From assembly GCF_001968825.1 (NCBI RefSeq), contig NZ_MIEU01000016.1, positions 248,001-312,000 of the forward strand: DNA of 64,000 bases. Direction: 5' to 3'. This DNA comes from Tersicoccus sp. Bi-70 (GTDB taxonomy: Bacteria > Actinomycetota > Actinomycetes > Actinomycetales > Micrococcaceae). The translations under genes were made by a program, and so were the position numbers. Shown here in pieces: positions 34,109 to 41,397 of this stretch. The notes under the pieces were generated by a model. It ran no database searches, was not told the DNA's origin, and saw only the letters and a list, made by a program, of their open reading frames with translations. The first letter of the stretch is position 1; each line of letters opens with the position of its first letter.

Positions 34109-35539
34109 TCAGTCGACGACGAGGCCGGAACCCTGGCCGCGGGTGAGCAGCACCGGGTGCACCTCGCCGAATCCGCGCAGGTTGGCGGTCGGCTGCGGGG
34201 TGAGCACGAAGGTGTCGTTGCTCGCGAGCATCCGGGCCGTCGACTGGTCGGTCAGCACCGTGCCGGCGTCCGCGATCGACGTCAGGCGCGAGGCCATGTT
34301 GACCGTCGGACCGTAGACGTCGCCCAGGCGCGGCAGGATGCGGCCCCACACCACGGAACCCCGGGTGGCGGGCATGTCGGGATCGTCGGCGAACCGGGTG
34401 GCCAGGGCGAGGGCGATCTCCGCACCGGCCTGCGGGGTGTCGGCGATGTAGAGCACTTCGTCCCCCACCGTCTTGACCATGCGGCCGCCGCCCACCGAGA
34501 TGATCTCCGCGCAGCGGGCCTCGAAGGTCGTGACGAGGCTGGCGAGGGTCCGCTCGTTCATCCGCCGGGACAGGGAGGTGTAGGAGACGAGGTCGGCGAA
34601 GCCCACCGCGCGGGCGATCGGCAGCTCGGTCTCCCCACGCGCGGGGTGCCGGCCGCCGCTGGCCCAGCGGCGCTGCGACTCGGTGCGGACCGCGAGCCGC
34701 TGGACGCCCTCGTTGAGCTGGCGCCGCCACGCGTAGCTGAGCAGTTCCTGCAGCGGTTCGATCATGGTCGGCAGCTCGGCGATCAGCCGCTCGCGGGCCT
34801 CGGTGTCGGAGATGCCGAGCTGGTCGACCATGTCCTCGACGATCGCCTCGATCTGCCAGATCACCATCCGGTCCGTCATCTGGCCGAAGGCGCGGGCGAT
34901 GGAGATCGTCGCCTCCTCGCTCAACCGGCCGTCGCGCACCAGGCTCGTGGCGGTGCGCAGCGCCTCGAGGTCCCGCTCGGTGAAGGCGACGGCCGACTCG
35001 CTGACGTTGGCGAACCCCATGGCGCGCCACAGCTGGCGGGCCCACTTCAGCGACACCCCCGCTTCCTGGGCGATCTGCCGCCGGCTGAGCTGGTGATCCC
35101 CGCCGAGGATGCTCGCCTCGATGGACGTCGCCTGCCGCGGCCCGATGCGCGGCAGCTCGGTGGTCAGCGGCATCGGCTCGCCGTCCAGACCCACGAGGCG
35201 GTCGGTCCCGTCGTCGTCCCGGACGAGGCGGGCGCGGGGACGGACGTCGTCGGCGACGGGGGCACCGTCGGACGCGCTGTCCGTCGGTACAGGCATCGGC
35301 GGAACGGCATCGGACCCTGCCGGCCTCGAGGGCGCGGCGTCGGCGCGATCGACCTGAGGGTCGACACCGCCGGCTCGGGTGACGCCGGGCTCGGTGCTGC
35401 GGGGCTCAGCACTGCCGGGCTCGGTGCTGCTCGAGTCGGTGCTGCTGATGTCGGTGTCTGCCGGCTCGGCGGGGCGGGGTCCGCGCGGCTGCAGGAGCCG
35501 GGCCCAGCGGCGGCGGGAACGGTCAGCGCCCACGCGCAC
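34109..35539 (-). CDS. Class III adenylate cyclase with N-terminal regulatory domain
   Basis: This gene encodes 476 residues. After about 100 residues of Ser/Glu/Pro low complexity there is a helical regulatory domain (RRQIAQEAGVSLKWARQLWRAMG ... RDLEALRTATSLV) like that of mycobacterial Rv1264-type cyclases. The catalytic domain lies at about 300-476. Catalytic elements are present: metal Asp in FADLVSYT, lysine in MVKTVGDEV with the second metal Asp, substrate Asp in LGDVYGPT, and Asn/Arg in VNMASRL. It should make cAMP, possibly under autoinhibition as in Rv1264. The GTG at 35539 (alternative 35533) lies inside the end of the PH-domain gene, an overlap of 17 bp. Confidence 0.9.
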   Translation of the reverse strand: MRVGADRSRRRWARLLQPRGPRPAEPADTDISSTDSSSTEPGSAEPRSTEPGVTRAGGVDPQVDRADAAPSRPAGSDAVPPMPVPTDSASDGAPVADDVRPRARLVRDDDGTDRLVGLDGEPMPLTTELPRIGPRQATSIEASILGGDHQLSRRQIAQEAGVSLKWARQLWRAMGFANVSESAVAFTERDLEALRTATSLVRDGRLSEEATISIARAFGQMTDRMVIWQIEAIVEDMVDQLGISDTEARERLIAELPTMIEPLQELLSYAWRRQLNEGVQRLAVRTESQRRWASGGRHPARGETELPIARAVGFADLVSYTSLSRRMNERTLASLVTTFEARCAEIISVGGGRMVKTVGDEVLYIADTPQAGAEIALALATRFADDPDMPATRGSVVWGRILPRLGDVYGPTVNMASRLTSIADAGTVLTDQSTARMLASNDTFVLTPQPTANLRGFGEVHPVLLTRGQGSGLVVD

Positions 35540-36281
35540 CCCCTGACACGGACATGGACATCGGTGCCGATACGGACATCGACGGGGCGAGGGACGGCGC
35601 CGCCCAGGCTGATGCCATCGGCGCCCCGGTCATCGACGCCCCGGGGGCACCGGTCCATCCCGATCGCAACGCGCCCGACCCGAGGGGCATGGATCCGACC
35701 TGCCCGGATCCGCGGTGTCCGGGTCCGAGCGGTCCCGGACCGACGGCCCCCGGGCCCGGAAGGCCGGGCCGAGACCGCTCGACGGCGGCGGTGACGATGC
35801 CCGCGAACCGACGCGCGTGCGGCGCGTCGGTGAGCACGAGGCGGCCGGCCACGGAGTCGACGTAGACGTCGCCGGCGCGCACGATGCGCTGCGGCAGGCT
35901 CTGCGCGACGTGCACGTGCAGGACGGCGGGCAGCCACACCTCGGTCGACCGGCGGCGCCCGCCGTCGTGCCGGAGGATCCGCGCCGAGGTGAGGACGTAT
36001 CGCGTGCGGTGCCAGCGCAGGAAGGGCCGCAGCACGAGCACGCCGAGGGCCGCCAGCACGCCGATGACGACGGCCAGCAGGAGCACGGGCTGCATCGAGA
36101 CCAGCACCGGGTCGGCGTGGCGGCGACTGAGCCAGCCGAGAGCCATGCCCCCGGCGGCGACGATCAGCACGAAGGCCACGAAGGTGCGCACGAGCCGGTG
36201 AGCCCGGGGACGGGTGACCACGAGCAGGTCCTCGCGCGGATCGGCGCCCCGCAGCAGCCGCCGCAGCGCGCGGGAGCTCAC
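35523..36281 (-). CDS. Bacterial PH domain membrane protein
   Basis: This gene encodes 252 residues. Two transmembrane helices (TFVAFVLIVAAGGMALGWLS and LLLAVVIGVLAALGVLVL, about residues 32-85) precede a bacterial PH-like domain (TRYVLTSARILRHDGG ... QRIVRAGDVYVDSVAGRLVL). The last 80 residues are Gly/Pro/Ser/Met-rich low complexity (repeats of SGPxGPGPLGPG type). The GTG at 36281 overlaps the biotin ligase stop (GTGA). A membrane PH-domain gene beside birA and accD/accE is a conserved actinobacterial arrangement. Function unknown. Confidence 0.85.
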   Translation of the reverse strand: MSSRALRRLLRGADPREDLLVVTRPRAHRLVRTFVAFVLIVAAGGMALGWLSRRHADPVLVSMQPVLLLAVVIGVLAALGVLVLRPFLRWHRTRYVLTSARILRHDGGRRRSTEVWLPAVLHVHVAQSLPQRIVRAGDVYVDSVAGRLVLTDAPHARRFAGIVTAAVERSRPGLPGPGAVGPGPLGPGHRGSGQVGSMPLGSGALRSGWTGAPGASMTGAPMASAWAAPSLAPSMSVSAPMSMSVSGGARGR

Positions 36282-37162
36282 GGGGTTCCCTCGGCGCGCA
36301 GGTGGACGATGTCGGCGGCGTGGATGTCGTGCTGGGCCAGGTCGGAGCCGATCACCTGCAGGGCGCCGTCGACGGCGAGCGCGGTGGCCTCCCCGGTCAG
36401 GTCGGAGCCGTCGGGCAGCTGTACGCGCACGCGTCGACCCAGGGTGTCCATCCACAGCGAGATGTTGCGGATCAGGCTGGTGCCCGTCTCCCCGGCGCGG
36501 GTGGCGTCGCCGGACCGGTCGCAGAAGTCGCGGTAGTGCCCGGCGAAGGCCGTCAGGAAGGCGCCGGCGACGTCGTTGGTGTCGAGCCGCCGCGATCCCG
36601 ACGCCGCGAGCGAGGTGGCGGTGGGCACGGGCAGCGCCGCGAGCTCCTGGGCGACGTTGATGCCGCAGCCGAGCACGACGGCGGGCGGGGTGCCGTCGGT
36701 CGTGCCGGCCAGCTGGGCCAGGATGCCGGCGACCTTCTTCTCGTGCACGAGAACGTCGTTCGGCCACTTGATCGTCGCCGTCACACCCTCGGGCCCGCCC
36801 AGCGACTCGGCCAGGGCGAGCGCGGCCAGCAGCGTGAGCCAGCTGTAGGTCTGGGTGGGCAGCGGGCGCCCGGAGGCGTCGGTGGGGCGCAGCACGAGGC
36901 TGATCGCCAGGCCGGCACCGGGTTCGATCTCCCACGACCGGTCCAGCCGGCCGCGGCCGGCGTCCTGGTGCGTGGTCATCAGCACGCTCATGTCCGGCCA
37001 TGCCGCCGGTTCCGCGACAGCGGCCGCGGCGGCGTCGGCGTTCGTCGACCCGGTGCGTTCCACCACCGTCACCCGGGCCCACGGGCCCGCCGGGGCGAGC
37101 AGCCCGCGTTCCAGTCGCGCCTGGTCCAGCGGAGCCGGGGGCGCGGGGAAGGACGGGGTCAT
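36278..37162 (-). CDS. birA: Biotin--[acetyl-CoA-carboxylase] ligase
   Basis: This gene encodes 294 residues. The enzyme attaches biotin to the AMKM lysine of the acyl-CoA carboxylase alpha chain (encoded at 56259-58031). Motifs: TGSTNADA, THQDAGRGRLDRSWE for biotinyl-AMP binding, TIKWPNDVLVHEKKVAGIL, and GCGINV. The N-terminal helix-turn-helix of E. coli BirA is absent, so it is an enzyme only. The start codon lies 6 nt after TAGACT (37174-37169 on the minus strand), and no ribosome site is visible, which fits a leaderless mRNA. Confidence 0.94.
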   Translation of the reverse strand: MTPSFPAPPAPLDQARLERGLLAPAGPWARVTVVERTGSTNADAAAAAVAEPAAWPDMSVLMTTHQDAGRGRLDRSWEIEPGAGLAISLVLRPTDASGRPLPTQTYSWLTLLAALALAESLGGPEGVTATIKWPNDVLVHEKKVAGILAQLAGTTDGTPPAVVLGCGINVAQELAALPVPTATSLAASGSRRLDTNDVAGAFLTAFAGHYRDFCDRSGDATRAGETGTSLIRNISLWMDTLGRRVRVQLPDGSDLTGEATALAVDGALQVIGSDLAQHDIHAADIVHLRAEGTP

Positions 37163-37168
37163 GCTCGC

Positions 37169-37174
37169 AGTCTA
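37169..37174 (-). promoter_or_regulatory. birA -10 box (leaderless start)
   Basis: TAGACT on the minus strand ends 6 nt before the ATG, so transcription should start at or next to the start codon. The same spacing occurs at the SDR (38149-38154), DUF885 (51911-51916), symporter (53823-53828), maf (55408-55413) and deoD (61266-61271) genes. Confidence 0.55.
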
Positions 37175-37269
37175 GCCAGTACCGCCGGCCCGTCGGGGGT
37201 GTGCGTCATGGTGATCCCGCCGCTCCTCGGGGCGACGGAAGGCCCGGTCAGCGCCGGGCTCACCACGGG

Positions 37270-38142
37270 TCAGCGACGGTCGGGATCGTCCGTGCCGTCG
37301 GAGAGGAAGATGTCCGGCAGCAGCTGGGCGGGGTCCTCCCCGGGCGCTGCCGTCACGACGCTGTAGGCGGAGAGGTCGGTGATCCCCTCCTCGTGCAGCA
37401 CCTGCTCGTCGGTGAAGAAGTTGCCCGTGGTGGTCGCGGCGGGCCGGGTCAGGACGGCGTGGGCGGCGTCGGCCATGATCGCGGGCGTGCGGGCGGCGCG
37501 CACCAGCTGCTCGCCGCCGGGCATGGCGCGGATCGCGGCTGTGTCGATCAGGGTGCAGGGCCACAGCGAGTTCACGCCGATGCCCCGGTCCGCGAGCTCC
37601 TCGGCCAGCCCGAGCGTGGTCAGGCTCATGCCGTACTTCGCCAGCGTGTAGGCCAGGTGCTTGCCGGCCCAGTAGGGCGTGAGGTTCAGCGGCGGCGAGA
37701 GGGTGAGGATGTGCGGGTTGGCCGACCGGGTCAGGGCCTCGATGCTCAGCTTCGAGAGCAGGAAGGTGCCGCGGACGTTGATGTCGGCCATCAGGTCGTA
37801 CTGCTTCATGCTGATCGCGGTGGTCGGGCGCGTGTCGATCGCCGAGGCGTTGTTGACGACGACGTCGATGCCGCCGAATCGCTCGATCGTCGCCTCGACG
37901 GCGCGGGCGACGTCGTCGTCGTTGCGCACGTCGCCGACGACGGCGAGGCCGGAGCCGCCCCCGGACTCGATCTGCTCGACCGCGGTGTGGACGGTGCCGG
38001 GCAGCTTCGGGTGCGGGGTGTCCGTCTTGGCCAGCAGGGTGACGTTGGCGCCGTCCCGCGCGGCGCGCAGGGCGATGGCCAGGCCGATGCCGCGGCTGCC
38101 GCCGGACATGAGAATCGTGGTCCCGGAGAGAGTGCTGCTCAT
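37270..38142 (-). CDS. SDR-family oxidoreductase (HSDL2/AtuB-like)
   Basis: This gene encodes 290 residues of a classical short-chain dehydrogenase. It has the NAD(P) motif SGGSRGIGLAI, an acidic/Asp segment VVGDVRND, NNAS in place of NNAG, Ser in ILTLSPP, and the active YxxxK in AYTLAKYG. The segment ANVTLLAKTDTPHPKLPGT and the LWP motif after the active site fit the HSDL2/citronellol-dehydrogenase-like subgroup, whose members act in lipid or isoprenoid breakdown. The substrate is not readable from sequence. It starts 6 nt after TAACAT, and a perfect 7-2-7 palindrome lies just upstream, so it is probably controlled by a TetR-type repressor encoded elsewhere. Confidence 0.87.
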   Translation of the reverse strand: MSSTLSGTTILMSGGSRGIGLAIALRAARDGANVTLLAKTDTPHPKLPGTVHTAVEQIESGGGSGLAVVGDVRNDDDVARAVEATIERFGGIDVVVNNASAIDTRPTTAISMKQYDLMADINVRGTFLLSKLSIEALTRSANPHILTLSPPLNLTPYWAGKHLAYTLAKYGMSLTTLGLAEELADRGIGVNSLWPCTLIDTAAIRAMPGGEQLVRAARTPAIMADAAHAVLTRPAATTTGNFFTDEQVLHEEGITDLSAYSVVTAAPGEDPAQLLPDIFLSDGTDDPDRR

Positions 38143-38162
38143 GCGCCCATGTTAGCCGCGAT

Positions 38163-38178
38163 GTTACTGGTCAGTAAC
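38163..38178. promoter_or_regulatory. Operator-like palindrome GTTACTG-GT-CAGTAAC
   Basis: A perfect inverted repeat with 7-bp arms and 2-bp spacer. It lies 9 bp upstream of the -10 box (TAACAT, 38154-38149) of the SDR gene. TTACTNNNCAGTAA-type sites are typical of TetR-family lipid regulators. No regulator gene adjoins it, and no second copy was noticed in the window. Confidence 0.7.
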
Positions 38179-38330
38179 CTGCCCCGGGACCGGTTCCGGC
38201 GGCCGCCGCCGGCCGACCGGACGCCGGTCTCCGGGCCGACCCGGGTCGAGCCGTCGCCGGTCGCGAGCGACGATGGGCCGGCGTCGTCGCGCCCTCCCAT
38301 CCGCCCGCAGAGCGCACCGGCTCCCTTCCG

Positions 38331-38541
38331 CCGAGTGGACGGACGACGCGGGATACGGACGCGGACGCGACATCATCGGCCCACTCGACGCCTCCCGTGC
38401 GCCGAGTGGACGGACGACGCGGGATACGGACGCGGACGCGACATCATCGGCCCACTCGACGCCTCCCGTGTGCCGAGTGGACGGACGGCGCGGGATACGG
38501 ACGCGGACGCGACATCGTCGGTCCACTCGGCATGAGCCTCC
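38331..38541. repeat. Three tandem 71-bp repeats with internal inverted arms
   Basis: Units start at 38331, 38402 and 38473 (period exactly 71) and are almost identical; the third differs at a few bases. Each begins CCGAGTGGAC and ends in its complement (CCCACTCG in units 1 and 2, the exact GTCCACTCGG in unit 3), so each can fold as a hairpin of about 58 nt. Adjoining units share CGCCTCCCGTG linkers. The unit contains GGACGCGACATC, close to GGATGCGACATC found at the arm/core border of the gene-end palindromes. Spacers are constant, so this is not a CRISPR array. Confidence 0.9.
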
Positions 38542-38563
38542 ACGCCACCGCCCCCACCGTCCA

Positions 38564-38613
38564 GTGGGCGGTTGACGCAGGCATTCGACCCGGATGAAGC
38601 CGTCAACCGCACA
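38564..38613. repeat. Inverted repeat next to the 71-bp array
   Basis: GTGGGCGGTTGACG and CGTCAACCGCACAC form 14-bp arms with one mismatch, separated by 23 nt. It follows the tandem array by about 25 bp and has the same overall design (arm, short core, arm) as the other palindromes of the window. The role is unknown. Confidence 0.65.
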
Positions 38614-38892
38614 CTCGACGCTCAGCGCGGACCGACACCCGCACCGCCCCCACAATCCCCGTCGGCGTCGCCCGCACCATTCCGAACGCGCCCGAGAATC
38701 GCCCCCGACTTTGTCGGCTTCCTACAACAGTCGCCCTCATGGTGCTGGCTAGACTGGCTCGGAGCCTGACTCCGACGACGTGCCGGCCGCCGCGATGTTG
38801 TACGGAACCTCCAGCGACTGCCGCCCCGACGAAGACGCGCCAGCACACGACTCACCACACGAATCAGCGGACGAGCAGGGAGCCCGAACCAC

Positions 38893-40476
38893 ATGAGCAT
38901 CGATCTGACCACCACCGCCGGCAAGATCGCGGAGTTCCGCCGCCGGCAGCAGGAGTCAGAGCTCCCCTCCGGTGAGGCCGCCGTCGAGCGGCAGCACGCC
39001 CGCGGCAAGGGCACCGCCCGCGAGCGCATCGACCAGCTCATCGACGAGGGCTCGTTCGTCGAGTTCGACGCCCTGGCCGTGCACCACTCGACCGCCTTCG
39101 GAATGGAGAAGAAGAAGCCGCTCGGCGACGGCGTCGTCTCCGGCTACGCGACCATCGACGGCCGACTCGTGGCCCTCTACAGCCAGGACTTCACCGTCTA
39201 CGGCGGATCGCTCAGCCAGGTCAACGGCGAGAAGATCGTCAAGGTGCAGGAGTTCGCGCTGCGCAACGGCTGCCCCGTGATCGGCATCAACGACGGCGGC
39301 GGCGCGCGCATCCAGGAGGGCGTGGCCTCCCTGGCGATGTTCGCGGACATCTTCCGCAACAACGTGCACGCCTCCGGCGTCGTCCCGCAGATCAGCCTGA
39401 TCATGGGCCCGTGTGCCGGCGGCGCCGCCTACTCACCCGCCCTGACCGACTACATCGTCATGGTCGACAAGACCAGCCACATGTTCATCACCGGCCCCGA
39501 CGTGATCAAGACGGTCACCGGCGAGGACGTGGACATGGAGTCCCTCGGCGGCGCACGGCAGCACAACGCCAACACCGGCACCGCGACCTACCTCGCCACC
39601 GACGAGACCGACGCGCTCGACTTCGTCCGCGAGCTGCTCGAGTTCCTGCCCTCGAACAACCTCGCCGAGGCGCCGCACCTGGACTTCGCCGACGAGCCGG
39701 AGCCCACCCCGGAGGACGAGGCGCTGGACGTGCTCATCCCCGACTCGGCGAACCAGCCGTACGACATGCGCACGGTGATCGAGACCGTCGTCGACGACGG
39801 CCACTTCCTCGAGATGCAGGCCCTGTACGCGCCCAACGTGATGATCGGGTACGCCCGGATCGAGGGCACGACCGTCGGCATCGTCGCCAACCAGCCGATG
39901 CAGTTCGCCGGCACCCTGGACATCAACGCCTCCGAGAAGGCCGCCCGCTTCGTGCGTCACTGCGACGCCTTCAACATCCCCATCGTCACGCTCGTGGACG
40001 TGCCCGGTTTCCTGCCCGGCAAGGACCAGGAGTTCAACGGCATCATCCGCCGCGGCGCGAAGCTGCTGTTCGCCTATGCGGAGGCCACCGTCCCGCTCGT
40101 CACCCTGATCACCCGCAAGGCCTACGGCGGCGCGTACATCGTCATGGGCTCGAAGAAGCTCGGCGCGGACGTCAACCTGGCCTGGCCCACCGCGCAGATC
40201 GGCGTCATGGGTGCGCAGGGCGCCGTCAACATCCTCTACCGGGCGGATCTGAAGGCCACCGCCGACGCCGGGGAGGACGTCGAGGCGCGGCGCGCCGAGC
40301 TGATCGAGCACTACGAGGAAGCGCTGCTGAACCCCTACCAGGCGGCCGAACTCGGCTACGTCGACGCCGTCATCGCCCCCGCCGACACCCGGCTGCAGAT
40401 CATCAAGGCGCTGCGCGGCCTGCGGGACAAGCGCGCCACCCTGCCGGCCAAGAAGCACGGCAACATCCCGCTCTGA
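38893..40476 (+). CDS. accD: Acyl-CoA carboxylase beta subunit (carboxyltransferase)
   Basis: This gene encodes 527 residues of the AccD5/PccB family. The subunit transfers the carboxyl group from biotin to acetyl- or propionyl-CoA. The two crotonase-like halves and both oxyanion loops are present: [13 protein letters not shown] and [15 protein letters not shown] in the N-domain, and [21 protein letters not shown] and the [10 protein letters not shown] strip in the C-domain. [12 protein letters not shown] is the acyl-CoA contact. The start follows GGGAG at a long spacing, after a leader of possibly 130 nt. It pairs with accE immediately downstream and the biotinylated alpha subunit at 56259. 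It supplies malonyl- and/or methylmalonyl-CoA for lipid synthesis. Confidence 0.96.
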   Translation: MSIDLTTTAGKIAEFRRRQQESELPSGEAAVERQHARGKGTARERIDQLIDEGSFVEFDALAVHHSTAFGMEKKKPLGDGVVSGYATIDGRLVALYSQDFTVYGGSLSQVNGEKIVKVQEFALRNGCPVIGINDGGGARIQEGVASLAMFADIFRNNVHASGVVPQISLIMGPCAGGAAYSPALTDYIVMVDKTSHMFITGPDVIKTVTGEDVDMESLGGARQHNANTGTATYLATDETDALDFVRELLEFLPSNNLAEAPHLDFADEPEPTPEDEALDVLIPDSANQPYDMRTVIETVVDDGHFLEMQALYAPNVMIGYARIEGTTVGIVANQPMQFAGTLDINASEKAARFVRHCDAFNIPIVTLVDVPGFLPGKDQEFNGIIRRGAKLLFAYAEATVPLVTLITRKAYGGAYIVMGSKKLGADVNLAWPTAQIGVMGAQGAVNILYRADLKATADAGEDVEARRAELIEHYEEALLNPYQAAELGYVDAVIAPADTRLQIIKALRGLRDKRATLPAKKHGNIPL

Positions 40477-40528
40477 CCCGCACCCGACACCGACACCCCA
40501 TCGACGACCCCCGAGTCGAGGAGAACCC

Positions 40529-40762
40529 ATGAGCGTCACCGTCCCCGTCCTCAACGACATCCACGGCGAGCCCCTGCTGCAGGTGCTCGCCGGCAACCCC
40601 ACCCCGGAGGAGCTGGCGGCCCTCGCCGCCGTCGTCGCCACGCTCGGCTCCGCGGAGGAGGAGAACACGGAGCACGACCGCGCGTGGCAGCGCCGTGCGG
40701 CCCTGCGGATGCGGCCCGCCCCGGGCCCGGGCGCCTGGCGCCGGAGCTCCCTGCACCGCTGA
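40529..40762 (+). CDS. accE: Acyl-CoA carboxylase epsilon subunit
   Basis: This gene encodes 77 residues. The hallmark of actinobacterial AccE is clear near the N-terminus (LQVLAGNPTPEELAALAAVV), followed by a charged and then Arg/Pro-rich tail with W (AWQRRAALRMRP, GAWRRSSL). Epsilon subunits stabilise the AccA3-AccD complex. GAGGAG lies 6 nt upstream of the ATG. It follows accD by 52 nt in the same operon. In most relatives maf and accA follow directly, but here the next gene is convergent and the other two lie 14.6 kb away. Confidence 0.93.
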   Translation: MSVTVPVLNDIHGEPLLQVLAGNPTPEELAALAAVVATLGSAEEENTEHDRAWQRRAALRMRPAPGPGAWRRSSLHR

Positions 40763-40782
40763 CGCACTCGACGTTCCTTCTG

Positions 40783-40852
40783 GCCAGCTCGTCGATAGAT
40801 GCTCCATCCGGACCCGAATCGGGCTCGATGCGACATCTATTGACGAGCTGGC
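40783..40852. repeat. Gene-end palindromic element, copy 3
   Basis: The arms are GCCAGCTCGTCGATAGATG (left) and, on the other strand, GCCAGCTCGTCAATAGATG (right), about 28 bp each. The core contains the perfect stem CCCGA-A-TCGGG. It lies between convergent genes, 20 nt after the accE stop and 7 nt from the MaoC gene stop. It has the same orientation as copy 5 and is opposite to copy 1. It is a likely bidirectional transcript end. Confidence 0.88.
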
Positions 40853-40859
40853 GGCGTTC

Positions 40860-41345
40860 TCAGGCCGGGTCGGCCGGCACCCAGACGACGACGTGGGTTC
40901 CCACCGCGACGAGCTCGTCCTCGACGAACGCTGCGACCGTCGCCGTCGCCCGCAGCTCCTCTGGATCCCAGGTGACGAACTCGTAGCGCAGCCGCAAGGT
41001 CTGGCCGGGGAAGACGGCGCGGACGAAGCGGATGCGGTCGTAGCCCAGGGACACCGGCACCAGTCCGTCCGGCCGCGCGTGTTCGAGCGCTCTCCCGGCG
41101 ACCGTCGACATGAAGCCCACGACGAGGGCACCGTGCACGTGCCGGGTGCCGTACACGGTGCGGCGCATGTACTCCTCGTCCGTGTGGTTGGCCGCGAAGT
41201 CGCCGGTGATGCCGGCGAAGAGGACCATGTCCGTCTCCGTGACGGTCCGGCGGAAGACGGGGACGTCGCCGACGGCGATCGGGGCGCTGGGCACGGGGAG
41301 GATCCTCTCGTTCGGCTGGGTCTCGGGGCGGAAGTGCGCGCTCAT
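40860..41345 (-). CDS. MaoC-like (hot-dog) enoyl-CoA hydratase
   Basis: This gene encodes 161 residues. The single hot-dog domain carries the hydratase 2 motif (FAGITGDFAANHTDEEYM ... YGTRHVHG) with the catalytic Asp and His. It is predicted to hydrate an enoyl-CoA thioester, perhaps in the pimeloyl-CoA beta-oxidation that the upstream operon leads to. It is the last gene of the minus-strand operon, 52 nt after the acyl-CoA dehydrogenase gene, and ends at palindromic element copy 3. Confidence 0.86.
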   Translation of the reverse strand: MSAHFRPETQPNERILPVPSAPIAVGDVPVFRRTVTETDMVLFAGITGDFAANHTDEEYMRRTVYGTRHVHGALVVGFMSTVAGRALEHARPDGLVPVSLGYDRIRFVRAVFPGQTLRLRYEFVTWDPEELRATATVAAFVEDELVAVGTHVVVWVPADPA

Positions 41346-41397
41346 CCGATCAACCCATCGAGCCCCGCGCTCGCGCCGCGGATGGATCCGGCCACGG

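Larger units (their letters stand above)
38143..38892. other. 750-bp gene-free region between the SDR gene and accD
   Basis: This is the longest gap in the window. It holds the SDR promoter and operator, three 71-bp tandem repeats, a separate inverted repeat at 38564-38613, and the accD leader. A candidate accD -10 (TAGACT, 38750-38755) would give a leader of about 130 nt containing a small stem-loop (TCGGAG-CCTGA-CTCCGA, 38759-38775). Open frames across the repeats lack ribosome sites and reflect the repeat composition, so I call no gene here. Confidence 0.7.

Noticed and set aside
38331-38541. CRISPR array
   Set aside because: The repeats are 71 bp, directly adjoining with constant content and no variable spacers, and no cas gene is nearby.
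38273-38597. Small open frames across the 71-bp repeats
   Set aside because: They run on both strands in several frames, lack ribosome sites, and repeat the same peptide because the DNA repeats.
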